A DNA stretch of 64,000 bases from Bacteroidota bacterium. Lineage in GTDB: Bacteria > Bacteroidota > Bacteroidia > Palsa-965. The stretch lies in assembly GCA_016194975.1 (NCBI GenBank), contig JACQAM010000014.1, forward strand, positions 1 through 64,000, written 5' to 3'. The position numbers were made by a program, and so were the translations under genes. The notes under the pieces are model-generated. The model worked only from the letters and a program-made list of their open reading frames with translations, was not told where the DNA came from and searched no databases. Positions 53,019 to 60,983 of the stretch are shown piece by piece. Position 1 is the stretch's first letter, and each line of letters starts with the position of its first letter.

Positions 53019-54880
53019 CAAATATTGAAAGTTTTCATATTTCATATAATGCACGACATCTTAAACCAGAAGATGTTGCACAAACTTTTATTTCAAATTC
53101 TGATTATAAAGAGTTGGTTCAGGATAATCATACAGTATTATTAGGAGCGCGCGGTTGTGGGAAAACAACCTTAATGAAAATGTTAACGTTGCCAGCATTA
53201 TACTCATGGAAGGACGAATTAGCAGAAGAATTCAGGCAAAAAATTAGTTTCTATGCTGTTTATATTTCTACAGACATTTATTGGAATGCGCAAAAAGATT
53301 CTTACAATGAACAATTGAAAAGCATGCCTAAATATGCTTTGGCTGTTTCGAAAGTTGCGGTAACTACCAACGTATTATATGCCTTATGTGAAACATTTGA
53401 AAATATTTTAAAATATAAAATTGAAAACAATGATATATCACAAGAAATTGAGTTGTCAAAAACTTTGATTGAAGGCTGGTCATTGCCTCCTACAATACCA
53501 AACATTGCAATGGTTAAAGAGTCTTTATTAAGGCGGGCAGATTTATTAAATAGACATATACAAAAGACAATATTTAATTGTGTCGATGATAGTGAAGTAA
53601 AATTAGAAAATGATTTTTTCTTTATTGATTATGACCCTGTTATTATAAATGCTATTTCAGCTTTTGAAAGAATATATAAAATAACTAATAATCCTAGGTG
53701 GGCCCTGTGTTTTGATGAATTAGAATTAGCCCCAATTTGGTTACAGGATCGATTATTTAATTCATTAAGGAGCCGAACTCAAAAGATTTTATACAAATTA
53801 AGTGCTAGTCCCATCTTGTCTATTTCTGACAATATCTCTGCGTCTCCGAATAACGATTTGAAATTGGTAAAAATGTGGCCACATGGCAAGAGAGATAAAT
53901 ATCAAGAATTTAGTGAAGCTATTCTGAAATCGCTTTTGTTCAAAAAATTCAATAGAGATATTGAACCTGAATTGATTTTCGGCTCCAATCCATTGTTTAG
54001 AAAAGATCATGAAAAAAAAGATTATGAAGAAGGAGGAGAAACATGGAAGCAAATTATTGACCTTGCTAAGGATGATCCTGATTTGAGAAAACTTCTCCAA
54101 GGACATCATATTAATCCTAAAAACCCCCAAGTCGGAGTTGAAAATAGGAGGAAACTAGACACTGTTTTACGTAAAATAAAACCCATTGTTTATTTCAGGA
54201 ATTATTATAGCACTTATGACATAAAATCTAAAAATAGAAAAGCTCGCTCTCGCAAAGCTTCAACTTTATTTTACGGCAAGGAAGTAATTTATAGGATATG
54301 CGACGGTAATCCGAGATGGTTGATTGGGATAGTAGAGGCTATACTTACAAAATGCAACAATAATAGAATTCAAAAAATTAGTGACGCTTCACAAGCAATG
54401 GTTCTAAAAAATATAGCTGATCAATTTTATAATGTTATAAAAACTATTCCAGGCGCAGTTTTTCAAACAAAACATAAAATGTATACTCTGTCAGGAATAT
54501 TAAAAGAAGTTGGAGATACATTTTTTAATGAAATTGTCATCGACAAATTTCAACGTGATCCGCATAGCACTTTTACTATCGACAAGGGTTTAAATCCTAG
54601 TATCATAAAAATTTTGGAAAAAGGAGCTTATCAAGGTGCAATTATCTTGATCGACCCTGCTGAAAACAGTTTTGATTTTGAGATGCGTGGTAAACGATTT
54701 AGACTTTCTTATTTATTATCTCCTTTATTTAAAATTCCTTTAAGGAAGTATGCTGCAATTCCGCTCAGCAAATGTTTGACAGGGAAAGAAATTATTATGA
54801 GCCCTCAAAAAACCGTAACAGGTACTCGAAAATCTGTACTAACCAATCAAACTGAATTACCATTTAATTTTAAAAAATAA
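53015..54880 (+). CDS. P-loop ATPase (ORC/CDC6-like AAA), unknown role
   Basis: The 621-residue protein starts at a GTG overlapping the phosphoesterase stop. The Walker A is GARGCGKTT (residues 44-52) and a Walker B-like CFDELELAP lies near residue 234. The opening (YNARHLKPEDVAQTFISNSD) and spacing recall bacterial ATPases annotated as ORC-CDC6-like, which occur in defence islands. The C-terminal ~270 residues are helical and basic, with no named domain (IRKARSRKASTLF-like basic patch near residue 410). It may act as the sensor or motor of the operon. Confidence 0.75.
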   Translation: MTNIESFHISYNARHLKPEDVAQTFISNSDYKELVQDNHTVLLGARGCGKTTLMKMLTLPALYSWKDELAEEFRQKISFYAVYISTDIYWNAQKDSYNEQLKSMPKYALAVSKVAVTTNVLYALCETFENILKYKIENNDISQEIELSKTLIEGWSLPPTIPNIAMVKESLLRRADLLNRHIQKTIFNCVDDSEVKLENDFFFIDYDPVIINAISAFERIYKITNNPRWALCFDELELAPIWLQDRLFNSLRSRTQKILYKLSASPILSISDNISASPNNDLKLVKMWPHGKRDKYQEFSEAILKSLLFKKFNRDIEPELIFGSNPLFRKDHEKKDYEEGGETWKQIIDLAKDDPDLRKLLQGHHINPKNPQVGVENRRKLDTVLRKIKPIVYFRNYYSTYDIKSKNRKARSRKASTLFYGKEVIYRICDGNPRWLIGIVEAILTKCNNNRIQKISDASQAMVLKNIADQFYNVIKTIPGAVFQTKHKMYTLSGILKEVGDTFFNEIVIDKFQRDPHSTFTIDKGLNPSIIKILEKGAYQGAIILIDPAENSFDFEMRGKRFRLSYLLSPLFKIPLRKYAAIPLSKCLTGKEIIMSPQKTVTGTRKSVLTNQTELPFNFKK

Positions 54881-54886
54881 TTTATA

Positions 54887-55876
54887 ATGAAACTTAAATA
54901 TGCGAATCAAATAAAGTTAAATGAACTAAGTGCTTCAAATTATGATGTTATTATTGTTGCATCAGGGTATGAAACTCGAGCAACTAGTCTTGCTCAAAAA
55001 TTAGAGGAACAAAATTCAAAACGTATAGTAATTGCTTTTGAAGAATGGCAGGATCATGAACAAAGAATAAAGAATGATGCCATTTTTAAAAGTCTGGGGT
55101 ATCTTCCTTATCCTGCTAAAGAAGGTAGCTGTGAATCTATTATTACAATTCTAAATGATGTTTTTCAAGATTTTTTATTCAAACAAGATGTTAGTGTTTT
55201 AATTGATTACTCGTGCATGACTAAGGTTTGGTATGCCACGATTATTAATTATTTTATTAACAAAGATTCCATCATTAGAAATCTTGACCTCACCTTTAGT
55301 TATACCCCTTCAAAATATTCTGATCCGCAACCGCCCATGCCGAACAAATATATGGGACCGATTCCAGGAATATATTGTGTATCCACTTCTAATAAACCCA
55401 CAGCTCTTATTATTGGATTAGGATATGAAATGGAAAGAGCACAGGGAATAGTCGAGTATCTTGACCCTAAAACAACTTATGCATTCTACTCAAATCCAGC
55501 TTTTGATAAAAAATTTGTTAGCGTAGTAGAAAAGAACAATGCCCAACTGCTCTCGTCTTTAGGTAAGGAAAATGTTTTTAAGCATCCGATAGGTGATTTG
55601 AAATCGACAGATGCACAATTAACATCTTTATGTTTGAGCCTTAAAAGCACTCATCGAATAATTTTGGCTCCTTTGGGACCGAAACCTTTTGCATTATTGT
55701 GCTTGTTGTTGTCGGCTCGTTATCCTGAAATTGACGTTTGGCGTGTTAGTGCAGGCGATTCAGGAAATAAGTATGATAGAAAACCCGCTAACACAGAACC
55801 TGTTATTTGCAGGATTGTTTTTGAAAGAGAATTAATTGCTACTGAAGAAAAACGTGAAGTAAGTATGACTTCATGA
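54887..55876 (+). CDS. two-lobed alpha/beta protein of unknown function
   Basis: The 329-residue protein has two Rossmann-like halves. The first opens NYDVIIVASGYETRATSLAQ and includes VSVLIDYSCMTKVWYATIIN; the second opens PTALIIGLGYEMERAQGIVE and includes HRIILAPLGPKPFALLCLLL and WRVSAGDSGNKYDRK. It has no signal peptide or membrane helix. The internal repetition of a glycine-containing strand-loop followed by YE-R suggests a duplicated ligand-binding fold, possibly like CARF or other nucleotide sensors, but I cannot place it. It ends the five-gene operon, 6 bp after the ATPase stop. Confidence 0.65.
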   Translation: MKLKYANQIKLNELSASNYDVIIVASGYETRATSLAQKLEEQNSKRIVIAFEEWQDHEQRIKNDAIFKSLGYLPYPAKEGSCESIITILNDVFQDFLFKQDVSVLIDYSCMTKVWYATIINYFINKDSIIRNLDLTFSYTPSKYSDPQPPMPNKYMGPIPGIYCVSTSNKPTALIIGLGYEMERAQGIVEYLDPKTTYAFYSNPAFDKKFVSVVEKNNAQLLSSLGKENVFKHPIGDLKSTDAQLTSLCLSLKSTHRIILAPLGPKPFALLCLLLSARYPEIDVWRVSAGDSGNKYDRKPANTEPVICRIVFERELIATEEKREVSMTS

Positions 55877-55919
55877 TTGCATCACGTAGTAGAGATTAGT
55901 AAATATTACCGAGAAGAAC

Positions 55920-56651
55920 TTAAGCATTCTTTTTTTTCGACGAATCCAATTCATTCAACATCTCGGAGAAAATGGGATTTGTTGTTGAAATAACTGTACA
56001 ACCATCCTTTTCTTTCATTTCAAATTTTGGTTCCCATCTCTCACAATATTCTTTCCATAATTTCAAAAAATATTCCTCCTCAACGAGATTTATTTCAAAC
56101 AAGAAAAACATATTTGAATCTCCCATCATTTCCGCAAACGCCAATAAATTTCCTTCAGGACTAACACCGTAAACAAGAGGACATTCGTCATATTCTTGTT
56201 TTGAATGTATATCATATACCTCAGTCAATATTTCTGGATCATACTTCAATAGTTCTTCGTAAGAAAGAGGCTCTTCATATTTTGCGGAATATTTGCTTAA
56301 CTCTGAAAATAAAAGGTTTGTAATTCCCCGACTATGATTATTGAGTCTTGTTTGCAAATCATTGGTAATGTGTACGGCTTCTTTAATTGCCCGGCTCATG
56401 TTTTCATTTTCTTTTCTCAATTGGTCATCCAGTGCCGAGCCTTCAATATATTTTTGGTAATTGATAATATAATCTGGCGTGACACAGAGAATCTCAGAAA
56501 TCTTAAATAATTGCTCGACAGTAATATGTGTTTCCCCACGTTCTTGCTTGCCATAAGTAGACGGTTCTATGCATAATTTTTCTGCCATTTGTTTTTTTGT
56601 CATTCCAATTCGCTCGCGAATGGCTCTAATGTTTAGATAAAACTGTGTCAT
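55920..56651 (-). CDS. Xre-family helix-turn-helix regulator
   Basis: The 243-residue protein starts at the ATG giving MTQFYLNIRAIRERIGMTKK. An HTH_3 domain fills residues 5-65 (MTKKQMAEKLCIEPSTYGKQERGETHI ending in a YIINYQ-type close). The C-terminal ~170 residues are acidic and helical, with no known fold (SYEELLKYDPEILTEV). It likely represses its own promoter: an inverted repeat TTTTGACA/TGTCAAAA flanks the -10 region upstream. It converges with the five-gene operon and diverges from the SIR2-like gene, so it could control either. Confidence 0.85.
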   Translation of the reverse strand: MTQFYLNIRAIRERIGMTKKQMAEKLCIEPSTYGKQERGETHITVEQLFKISEILCVTPDYIINYQKYIEGSALDDQLRKENENMSRAIKEAVHITNDLQTRLNNHSRGITNLLFSELSKYSAKYEEPLSYEELLKYDPEILTEVYDIHSKQEYDECPLVYGVSPEGNLLAFAEMMGDSNMFFLFEINLVEEEYFLKLWKEYCERWEPKFEMKEKDGCTVISTTNPIFSEMLNELDSSKKKNA

Positions 56652-56660
56652 GGTATTAGC

Positions 56661-56710
56661 TTTTGACAAAAATCGAACATTATATAATGCGAGAAAAGTC
56701 CCTGTCAAAA
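56661..56710 (-). promoter_or_regulatory. sigma70-consensus promoter with flanking operator half-sites
   Basis: On the minus strand TTGACA (56708-56703) and TATAAT (56684-56679) are both perfect, with 18-bp spacing; the TATAAT lies in the palindrome ATTATATAAT. TTTTGACA at 56661-56668 and TGTCAAAA at 56703-56710 are exact inverted copies, one overlapping the -35 and the other near the start site, as expected for an autoregulatory operator. Confidence 0.6.
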
Positions 56711-56864
56711 TATTCTATTTTCGAGTATTTCTCAAGTGTTAATAATAATATTATTGGGATTCTCAAGGTCAAGTGTGGTAAAAATATTCTGTTTTCTGCT
56801 TTTGTTTGCTTTTAGTTTCGTTTCAAAACTTTTCTTTTCTTCTGTTTGCATGTGCTTGTGCTGC

Positions 56865-56934
56865 TGAAGTACCCGCGAAGTCTCGCGAACTAGGCATGAA
56901 GTCTGGCGAAGCCTCTGTGAAGTACCCGCGAAGT
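56865..56934. repeat. two 17-bp direct repeats TGAAGTACCCGCGAAGT
   Basis: Exact copies lie at 56865-56881 and 56918-56934. Between and after them shorter words recur (GCGAA, TGAAGT, TTTGAAGTCCC, TTTGAAGATC). This is the most GC-rich spot in the 586-bp gap 56652-57237 between the Xre and SIR2-like genes. Iteron-like or regulator-binding roles are both possible. Confidence 0.6.
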
Positions 56935-56982
56935 AAAATCCAAGTGTAATCCAACCCTCTTTGAAGTCCCTTTGAAGATCAA

Positions 56983-57132
56983 ATGCAACCAAAAGAAAAA
57001 ATCAATTTTTTGCAAAAATTACGGGCTCGACTAAAAGATAGTTTAGAAGAAGAGAATACGGTTAAAAGTATGACACTTTGCGACACTCCCGAAACATCAA
57101 AGTGTATTAATTATTCAAAAACAGACCATTAA
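56983..57132 (+). CDS. possible small protein, 49 residues
   Basis: An ATG frame encodes QPKEKINFLQKLRARLKDSL followed by an acidic/polar C-terminal part, ending in TDH. The first 25 residues form a basic amphipathic helix. It sits in the gap ahead of the SIR2-like gene on the same strand. No family is recognised, and it may be chance. Confidence 0.3.
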   Translation: MQPKEKINFLQKLRARLKDSLEEENTVKSMTLCDTPETSKCINYSKTDH

Positions 57133-57237
57133 GACTTAGACTTTTTTAAGGCATTTTGATTTGATATATTAGAAGAGTAGAAAATTGGAAAAAAAATTTG
57201 CTTGGGGTTGGAGTTTTTCATTTAAATAAGTTTAACA

Positions 57238-58278
57238 ATGGCAAAAAAAAATATTGTTGATACAGTAATTTCAGGTGGTGGACATGTAGTAATTCTTGGT
57301 GCTGGAGCAAGTATTGCATCCACAATAAAAAACCCCGAACCTAGTGGAAAACAACTTCCATCAATGGACAATTTTATTGAAGTTGTAGGGCTAAAAGATA
57401 TCGTTGAAAAACTTCCGCCAGATTTAAGAGATTCTAACTTCGAGAATCTTTACAGCAAGTTACATGCTGCAAATCCAAAATCTAAAGAAATTCAAGAAAT
57501 TGAATTTAGGGTAAGCGATTATTTCAAAAGCATGAAACTTCCAGCAGTGCCCACAATCTATGACCTTTTGGTTTTGAGTCTGCGTTCTAAAGATTTGATT
57601 GCAACTTTTAACTGGGATCCGTTTTTATATCATGCATGGTGTAGAAACTATAATTGTGGGGATAGCCCACAAATTGCTTTTTTGCATGGCAACGTTGCAA
57701 TAGGATATTCAAAAGAATTAAGAGAGGCTGGTTACCCGGGAAAACATCCAAAGGACTCAGGGGTTTATTTTGAACCCACTCAACTTTTATTTCCGGTCAC
57801 AAATAAAAATTATAATCAAGATGACTTCACTATAGGGCAATGGGAGTTAACAAAAGATTTTATGCACTCTTCAACTACTAAGAGACTTACAATTTTTGGA
57901 TATGGTGCTCCGTCTTCAGATGTTGAAGCGATTCGTCTTATGAGCGAAGCATGGGGCGATCCTAGTAAGAGAAATATGGAGCAAGTTGAAATCATTGATA
58001 TAAGACCAGAAGAAGAAGTGAGAAAACAATGGGATAAATTCATACATCCGGGACACTATGATTATGGAACTAATTTTTTTGATTCTGTAATTGCACATTT
58101 TCCAAGAAGAACTAGCGAAAGTTGGTTTTGCCATTATCTGCCTATTACAACTGAAGATGCATTTATTGGTTCTCACCCAATTCCAAAAGAATTTAAAACA
58201 CTACAAGAAATGTGGAATTGGTTTAAACCATTGATTGATCAAGAGGAAAAATTTAAGGCAGAAAGTCCAACTAAGTAA
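57238..58278 (+). CDS. SIR2-like domain protein, probable NADase
   Basis: The 346-residue protein has a SIR2-type NAD-binding fold: GAGAS at residues 21-25, TFNWDPF with N125 and D127, the catalytic histidine in FLHG (H150), and a later IFGYGAPSSDVEAI segment typical of the SIR2_2 group. SIR2 domains in bacterial defence proteins (ThsA, DSR, SIR2-HerA) deplete NAD+ to stop infected cells. No partner domain is fused, so a separate trigger would be needed. It lies beside an Xre regulator in an integrase-bounded island. Defence is an inference from family and context. Confidence 0.78.
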   Translation: MAKKNIVDTVISGGGHVVILGAGASIASTIKNPEPSGKQLPSMDNFIEVVGLKDIVEKLPPDLRDSNFENLYSKLHAANPKSKEIQEIEFRVSDYFKSMKLPAVPTIYDLLVLSLRSKDLIATFNWDPFLYHAWCRNYNCGDSPQIAFLHGNVAIGYSKELREAGYPGKHPKDSGVYFEPTQLLFPVTNKNYNQDDFTIGQWELTKDFMHSSTTKRLTIFGYGAPSSDVEAIRLMSEAWGDPSKRNMEQVEIIDIRPEEEVRKQWDKFIHPGHYDYGTNFFDSVIAHFPRRTSESWFCHYLPITTEDAFIGSHPIPKEFKTLQEMWNWFKPLIDQEEKFKAESPTK

Positions 58279-58406
58279 TCGCAATTCTGATAGTATTTGT
58301 TATGGTACGTTTCAATACTTTAATCAAACCCATTCAATCCATCAGCGTGACTCCTGATACATTTTCTATTTCCTCTCTGAGAAATTAACACGGAAATAGA
58401 ACACAT

Positions 58407-58440
58407 ATTACGAGGAATGCAAAATCGCGCTCCTCGTAAT
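58407..58440. terminator. hairpin between SIR2-like gene and integrase
   Basis: ATTACGAGGA and TCCTCGTAAT form a perfect 10-bp stem around a 14-base loop, between two convergent genes (58278 and 58459). It can act in both directions, though U-tracts are weak. Confidence 0.6.
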
Positions 58441-58458
58441 AGAACAGATTATTATTGC

Positions 58459-59640
58459 CTATGCTACTCTCGTCAATGATTTATGTTTTGCCTGTTTTGA
58501 AATTTCTATATAAGGTAGTTTTGTTATTGCTTGCAGTTTAACCTGATCGGAGACTCTCGCGTAAATTGTTGTTGCCGACATGTCCGCGTGACCGAGTAGT
58601 TTTGAAACCGTGTAAAGGTCAACTCCGTTTTGAATAAGCCATGTAGCGTAGGTATGTCGCGCAAGATGAAATTTGAATTGTCTTTCAAAACCAACTGCCT
58701 CTTTCCATTTCCTCATTTGAATTGATAACATGCCTCGTAGCGACCAACCTTTTTTCTTTTCCACTTCAATCGACCAGCGAGGAAAAATAAATGGAGAAGC
58801 TGGCTCAACGTTTCCATTTTTTTCCCGCTTACGTGATTCGATAAGTGCAAGTGCCGAAGAAGTCAGCGGTATAATTACTTCCTCGTTCGTTTTCTTTTGC
58901 GTAAGAATTATTACCTGTTCCGTCTTGCCGTTGTTTTGGATGTTACGGATGTGATTCCAAGATACTCTTTGACAGTCGCTCCATCTCAATCCCGTGAAAC
59001 AACTGAAAAGAAACATTTGCCTTAATTGTTCATCAACTTTAGTGGTTTCTTTCTGAATAAAGGCGTTGAGTTCCTTTTCCGAAAGATGATCCGCTTTAGG
59101 TCGTTTCAGTTTAGGACGTTCATGTCTGTTGAATAGATTGTACGGATTTTGCACAATGTATCCGAGACACATCGCTTCTCGCAAAATCGTTCCCATGAAA
59201 GCGAAATACTGATGTACGGTATTGCTTACCATTCCTTCCTTTTTGAGAAATACGAGGAAAGATGCTAACCAAGGTTTATCAATCGCCAAAATCGGAAGTG
59301 GATTTTTTTCGCCATTGAACTTTTTGATTTTCTTCCGAATGTTTTGGTAGATGTGTTGAGAACGTAAACGAGGTAAACAAAGTTCATCGTACACATCAAA
59401 GAAATCCATTTCCTTTAATTTAATTTCACCTGGCAAACCTTTTCCCAACACGATCAATTCGCGCTCACGTTCCGATTTCATTTTCTTGGCAAGAATTATT
59501 TTTTCGTTTTTCTCTTCCGATGTATCGCTATTCCTTATGCGGATTTTCGTCCACTCCGTCCAGCGTTTACTTTTATAACTGATATCGAAATAAAAGGAGT
59601 ATCCCTTTTTGAGTTTCGATTTTCTTAATACTACTGACAT
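58459..59640 (-). CDS. site-specific integrase (phage-type tyrosine recombinase)
   Basis: The 393-residue protein has an N-terminal arm-binding domain (SVVLRKSKLKKGYSFYFDIS), a SAM-like core-binding domain (about 100-200), and the catalytic domain with CFTGLRWSDCQRVSW, a KT-rich turn, FHLARHTYATWLI, LLGHADMSATTIYARV. It is the common integrase type of Bacteroidota mobile elements and conjugative transposons. It points inward from the right edge of the island, so the attachment site is expected in the non-coding 395 bp to its right. Confidence 0.93.
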   Translation of the reverse strand: MSVVLRKSKLKKGYSFYFDISYKSKRWTEWTKIRIRNSDTSEEKNEKIILAKKMKSERERELIVLGKGLPGEIKLKEMDFFDVYDELCLPRLRSQHIYQNIRKKIKKFNGEKNPLPILAIDKPWLASFLVFLKKEGMVSNTVHQYFAFMGTILREAMCLGYIVQNPYNLFNRHERPKLKRPKADHLSEKELNAFIQKETTKVDEQLRQMFLFSCFTGLRWSDCQRVSWNHIRNIQNNGKTEQVIILTQKKTNEEVIIPLTSSALALIESRKREKNGNVEPASPFIFPRWSIEVEKKKGWSLRGMLSIQMRKWKEAVGFERQFKFHLARHTYATWLIQNGVDLYTVSKLLGHADMSATTIYARVSDQVKLQAITKLPYIEISKQAKHKSLTRVA

Positions 59641-60035
59641 ATCATTTAGTTTTGAATGTTCGACATTTAATGAATTGCAAATTGCTCATGCAATTGGCTT
59701 GCTTGTTTTAGTGTAGCCTTGCTCAAGGAGGGTTGCGAATGGGAAGGCTTAAAACGCCACGAACCGCCCTTTTGGAGCGGTTCGCTAGCTGGTTGAAAAT
59801 CGGAGCCAGACGAGGCTTAAATCGAAGCATTTTTAGGTAGTTTTGCGAAGGGTTTTCCCTTACGATTACCTAACGAATTTAAAGGGAATCAGGAGTAAAC
59901 AAAACCCTACCAAAAGCTACCAAAATCGCCCAAACCTATACCACCATTGGCTTTCAGCCCTGTTTGGTTTGCCTGTGGAAGTTATGCACACACACTTCGT
60001 ATATTCGTAATCCCCCGTAAAAAAATAAAAACGCT
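59641..60035. other. non-coding right border of the island, probable att region
   Basis: No gene is visible. The stretch holds a hairpin CGAACCGC/GCGGTTCG (59760-59767 with 59777-59784), an AT-rich run with near-repeats (TTACCTAACGAATTT, CCCTACCAAAAGCTACCAAA), and ends with the backbone spacer word TTCGTATATTCGTA at 59998-60009 shortly before the next gene. Junction of island and backbone probably lies here. Confidence 0.45.
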
Positions 60036-60881
60036 ATGATACCAAGTCACATCGCGCTGGTGGACCACACCGGAAAAATAAAACTCAGTGAACTCAATAT
60101 TGTCGCCGCTGCATTGCAGAAACAGGTCATTCGTGATTTTTCTCCATTGTGGAAAGTTGTTGCAACGGTTGATGCATTTGAAAAATCAAAAGATATTCCG
60201 GTTGGTTATTGGCCGGTCATCATCCGCAATCATGTGGCCGATGCTGCAGGATATCATCTCGACAAACAGGGACAACCCTTCGCACTCGTGGAATACGCAG
60301 GCGACTGGCCGATCACGGTGAGCCATGAAATTCTGGAGATGCTCGTCGATCCATTCGGGAATCGTCTTGTTCCGGGAAATTGCCTGAAGCAATGGACTGA
60401 AAAACATCCCGACAAAAAAGAATATTCGCGTGTGAGTTATCTCGTGGAAGTTTGTGATCCGTGCGAAGACGATGATTATTCTTACAAATGCAACGGCGTT
60501 CCCGTTTCTGATTTTATTACGCCACAATATTTCGATCCGGAAGGAACGAGTGGAGGACGCTATAGTTTTACCGGCGCTATCATGCAGCCGCGCACACTTC
60601 TGAAAAACGGTTATCTCACCTGGTACATTCCCGGTTCACACGAAATGTGGCAGGCGTACACAGGCCCGCGCGGAGGATTTACTTTTGAGAAAGATACCGA
60701 TCCGGAAGTGACCGGTTGTTTACGCGAAAGATCAGATCGTTGTTCGAATCGTTTTCGCGGCGGACATAGTGATTATGCTCCGCACCGTATTTTCCGGCCG
60801 AAGCTGAGTAAAAAAGAAAAAGGTTCGGAAGATAAAGCGAAGTCGCTGGAGAAATATATTCTTTCGATGACGAAAAAGTGA
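60036..60881 (+). CDS. hypothetical protein with HE-xx-EM putative metal site
   Basis: The 281-residue protein contains VSHEILEMLVDPFGNRLVPG near residue 95, resembling a metal-binding HExxE/M helix, then VEVCDPCEDDDYSYKCNG with three cysteines. The C-terminal part is basic (LSKKEKGSEDKAKSLEKYI). There is no signal peptide. I recall similar uncharacterised proteins in Bacteroidota and other phyla with SHE-xx-EM-xDP. Peptidase activity is possible but not shown. It is the first backbone gene right of the island. Confidence 0.55.
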   Translation: MIPSHIALVDHTGKIKLSELNIVAAALQKQVIRDFSPLWKVVATVDAFEKSKDIPVGYWPVIIRNHVADAAGYHLDKQGQPFALVEYAGDWPITVSHEILEMLVDPFGNRLVPGNCLKQWTEKHPDKKEYSRVSYLVEVCDPCEDDDYSYKCNGVPVSDFITPQYFDPEGTSGGRYSFTGAIMQPRTLLKNGYLTWYIPGSHEMWQAYTGPRGGFTFEKDTDPEVTGCLRERSDRCSNRFRGGHSDYAPHRIFRPKLSKKEKGSEDKAKSLEKYILSMTKK

Positions 60882-60983
60882 TTGAATTATGCTGTGAGGT
60901 TGGATTACAGATCCAAACAGATTCACGGATTGTTTTTCATCAGAAATAAATTGCGAACGAAAAACCAATTCGCATATTCGGTT

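Noticed and set aside
56865-56934. CRISPR-like reading of the two 17-bp repeats
   Set aside because: Only two copies, no cas genes nearby, and shorter words recur irregularly around them.
56732-56992. 86-residue minus-strand frame over the 17-bp repeats
   Set aside because: Composition follows the repeats, it overlaps the small plus-strand frame, has no promoter and no recognisable domain.
59760-59784. tRNA 3' end (GGTTCG) as the integrase target
   Set aside because: The bases form a simple hairpin with no acceptor or anticodon arms around it.
43808-59878. CCTAACGAAT at 43808 and 59869 as island att core
   Set aside because: Only 10 bases match in AT-rich sequence with no extended similarity; chance is likely.
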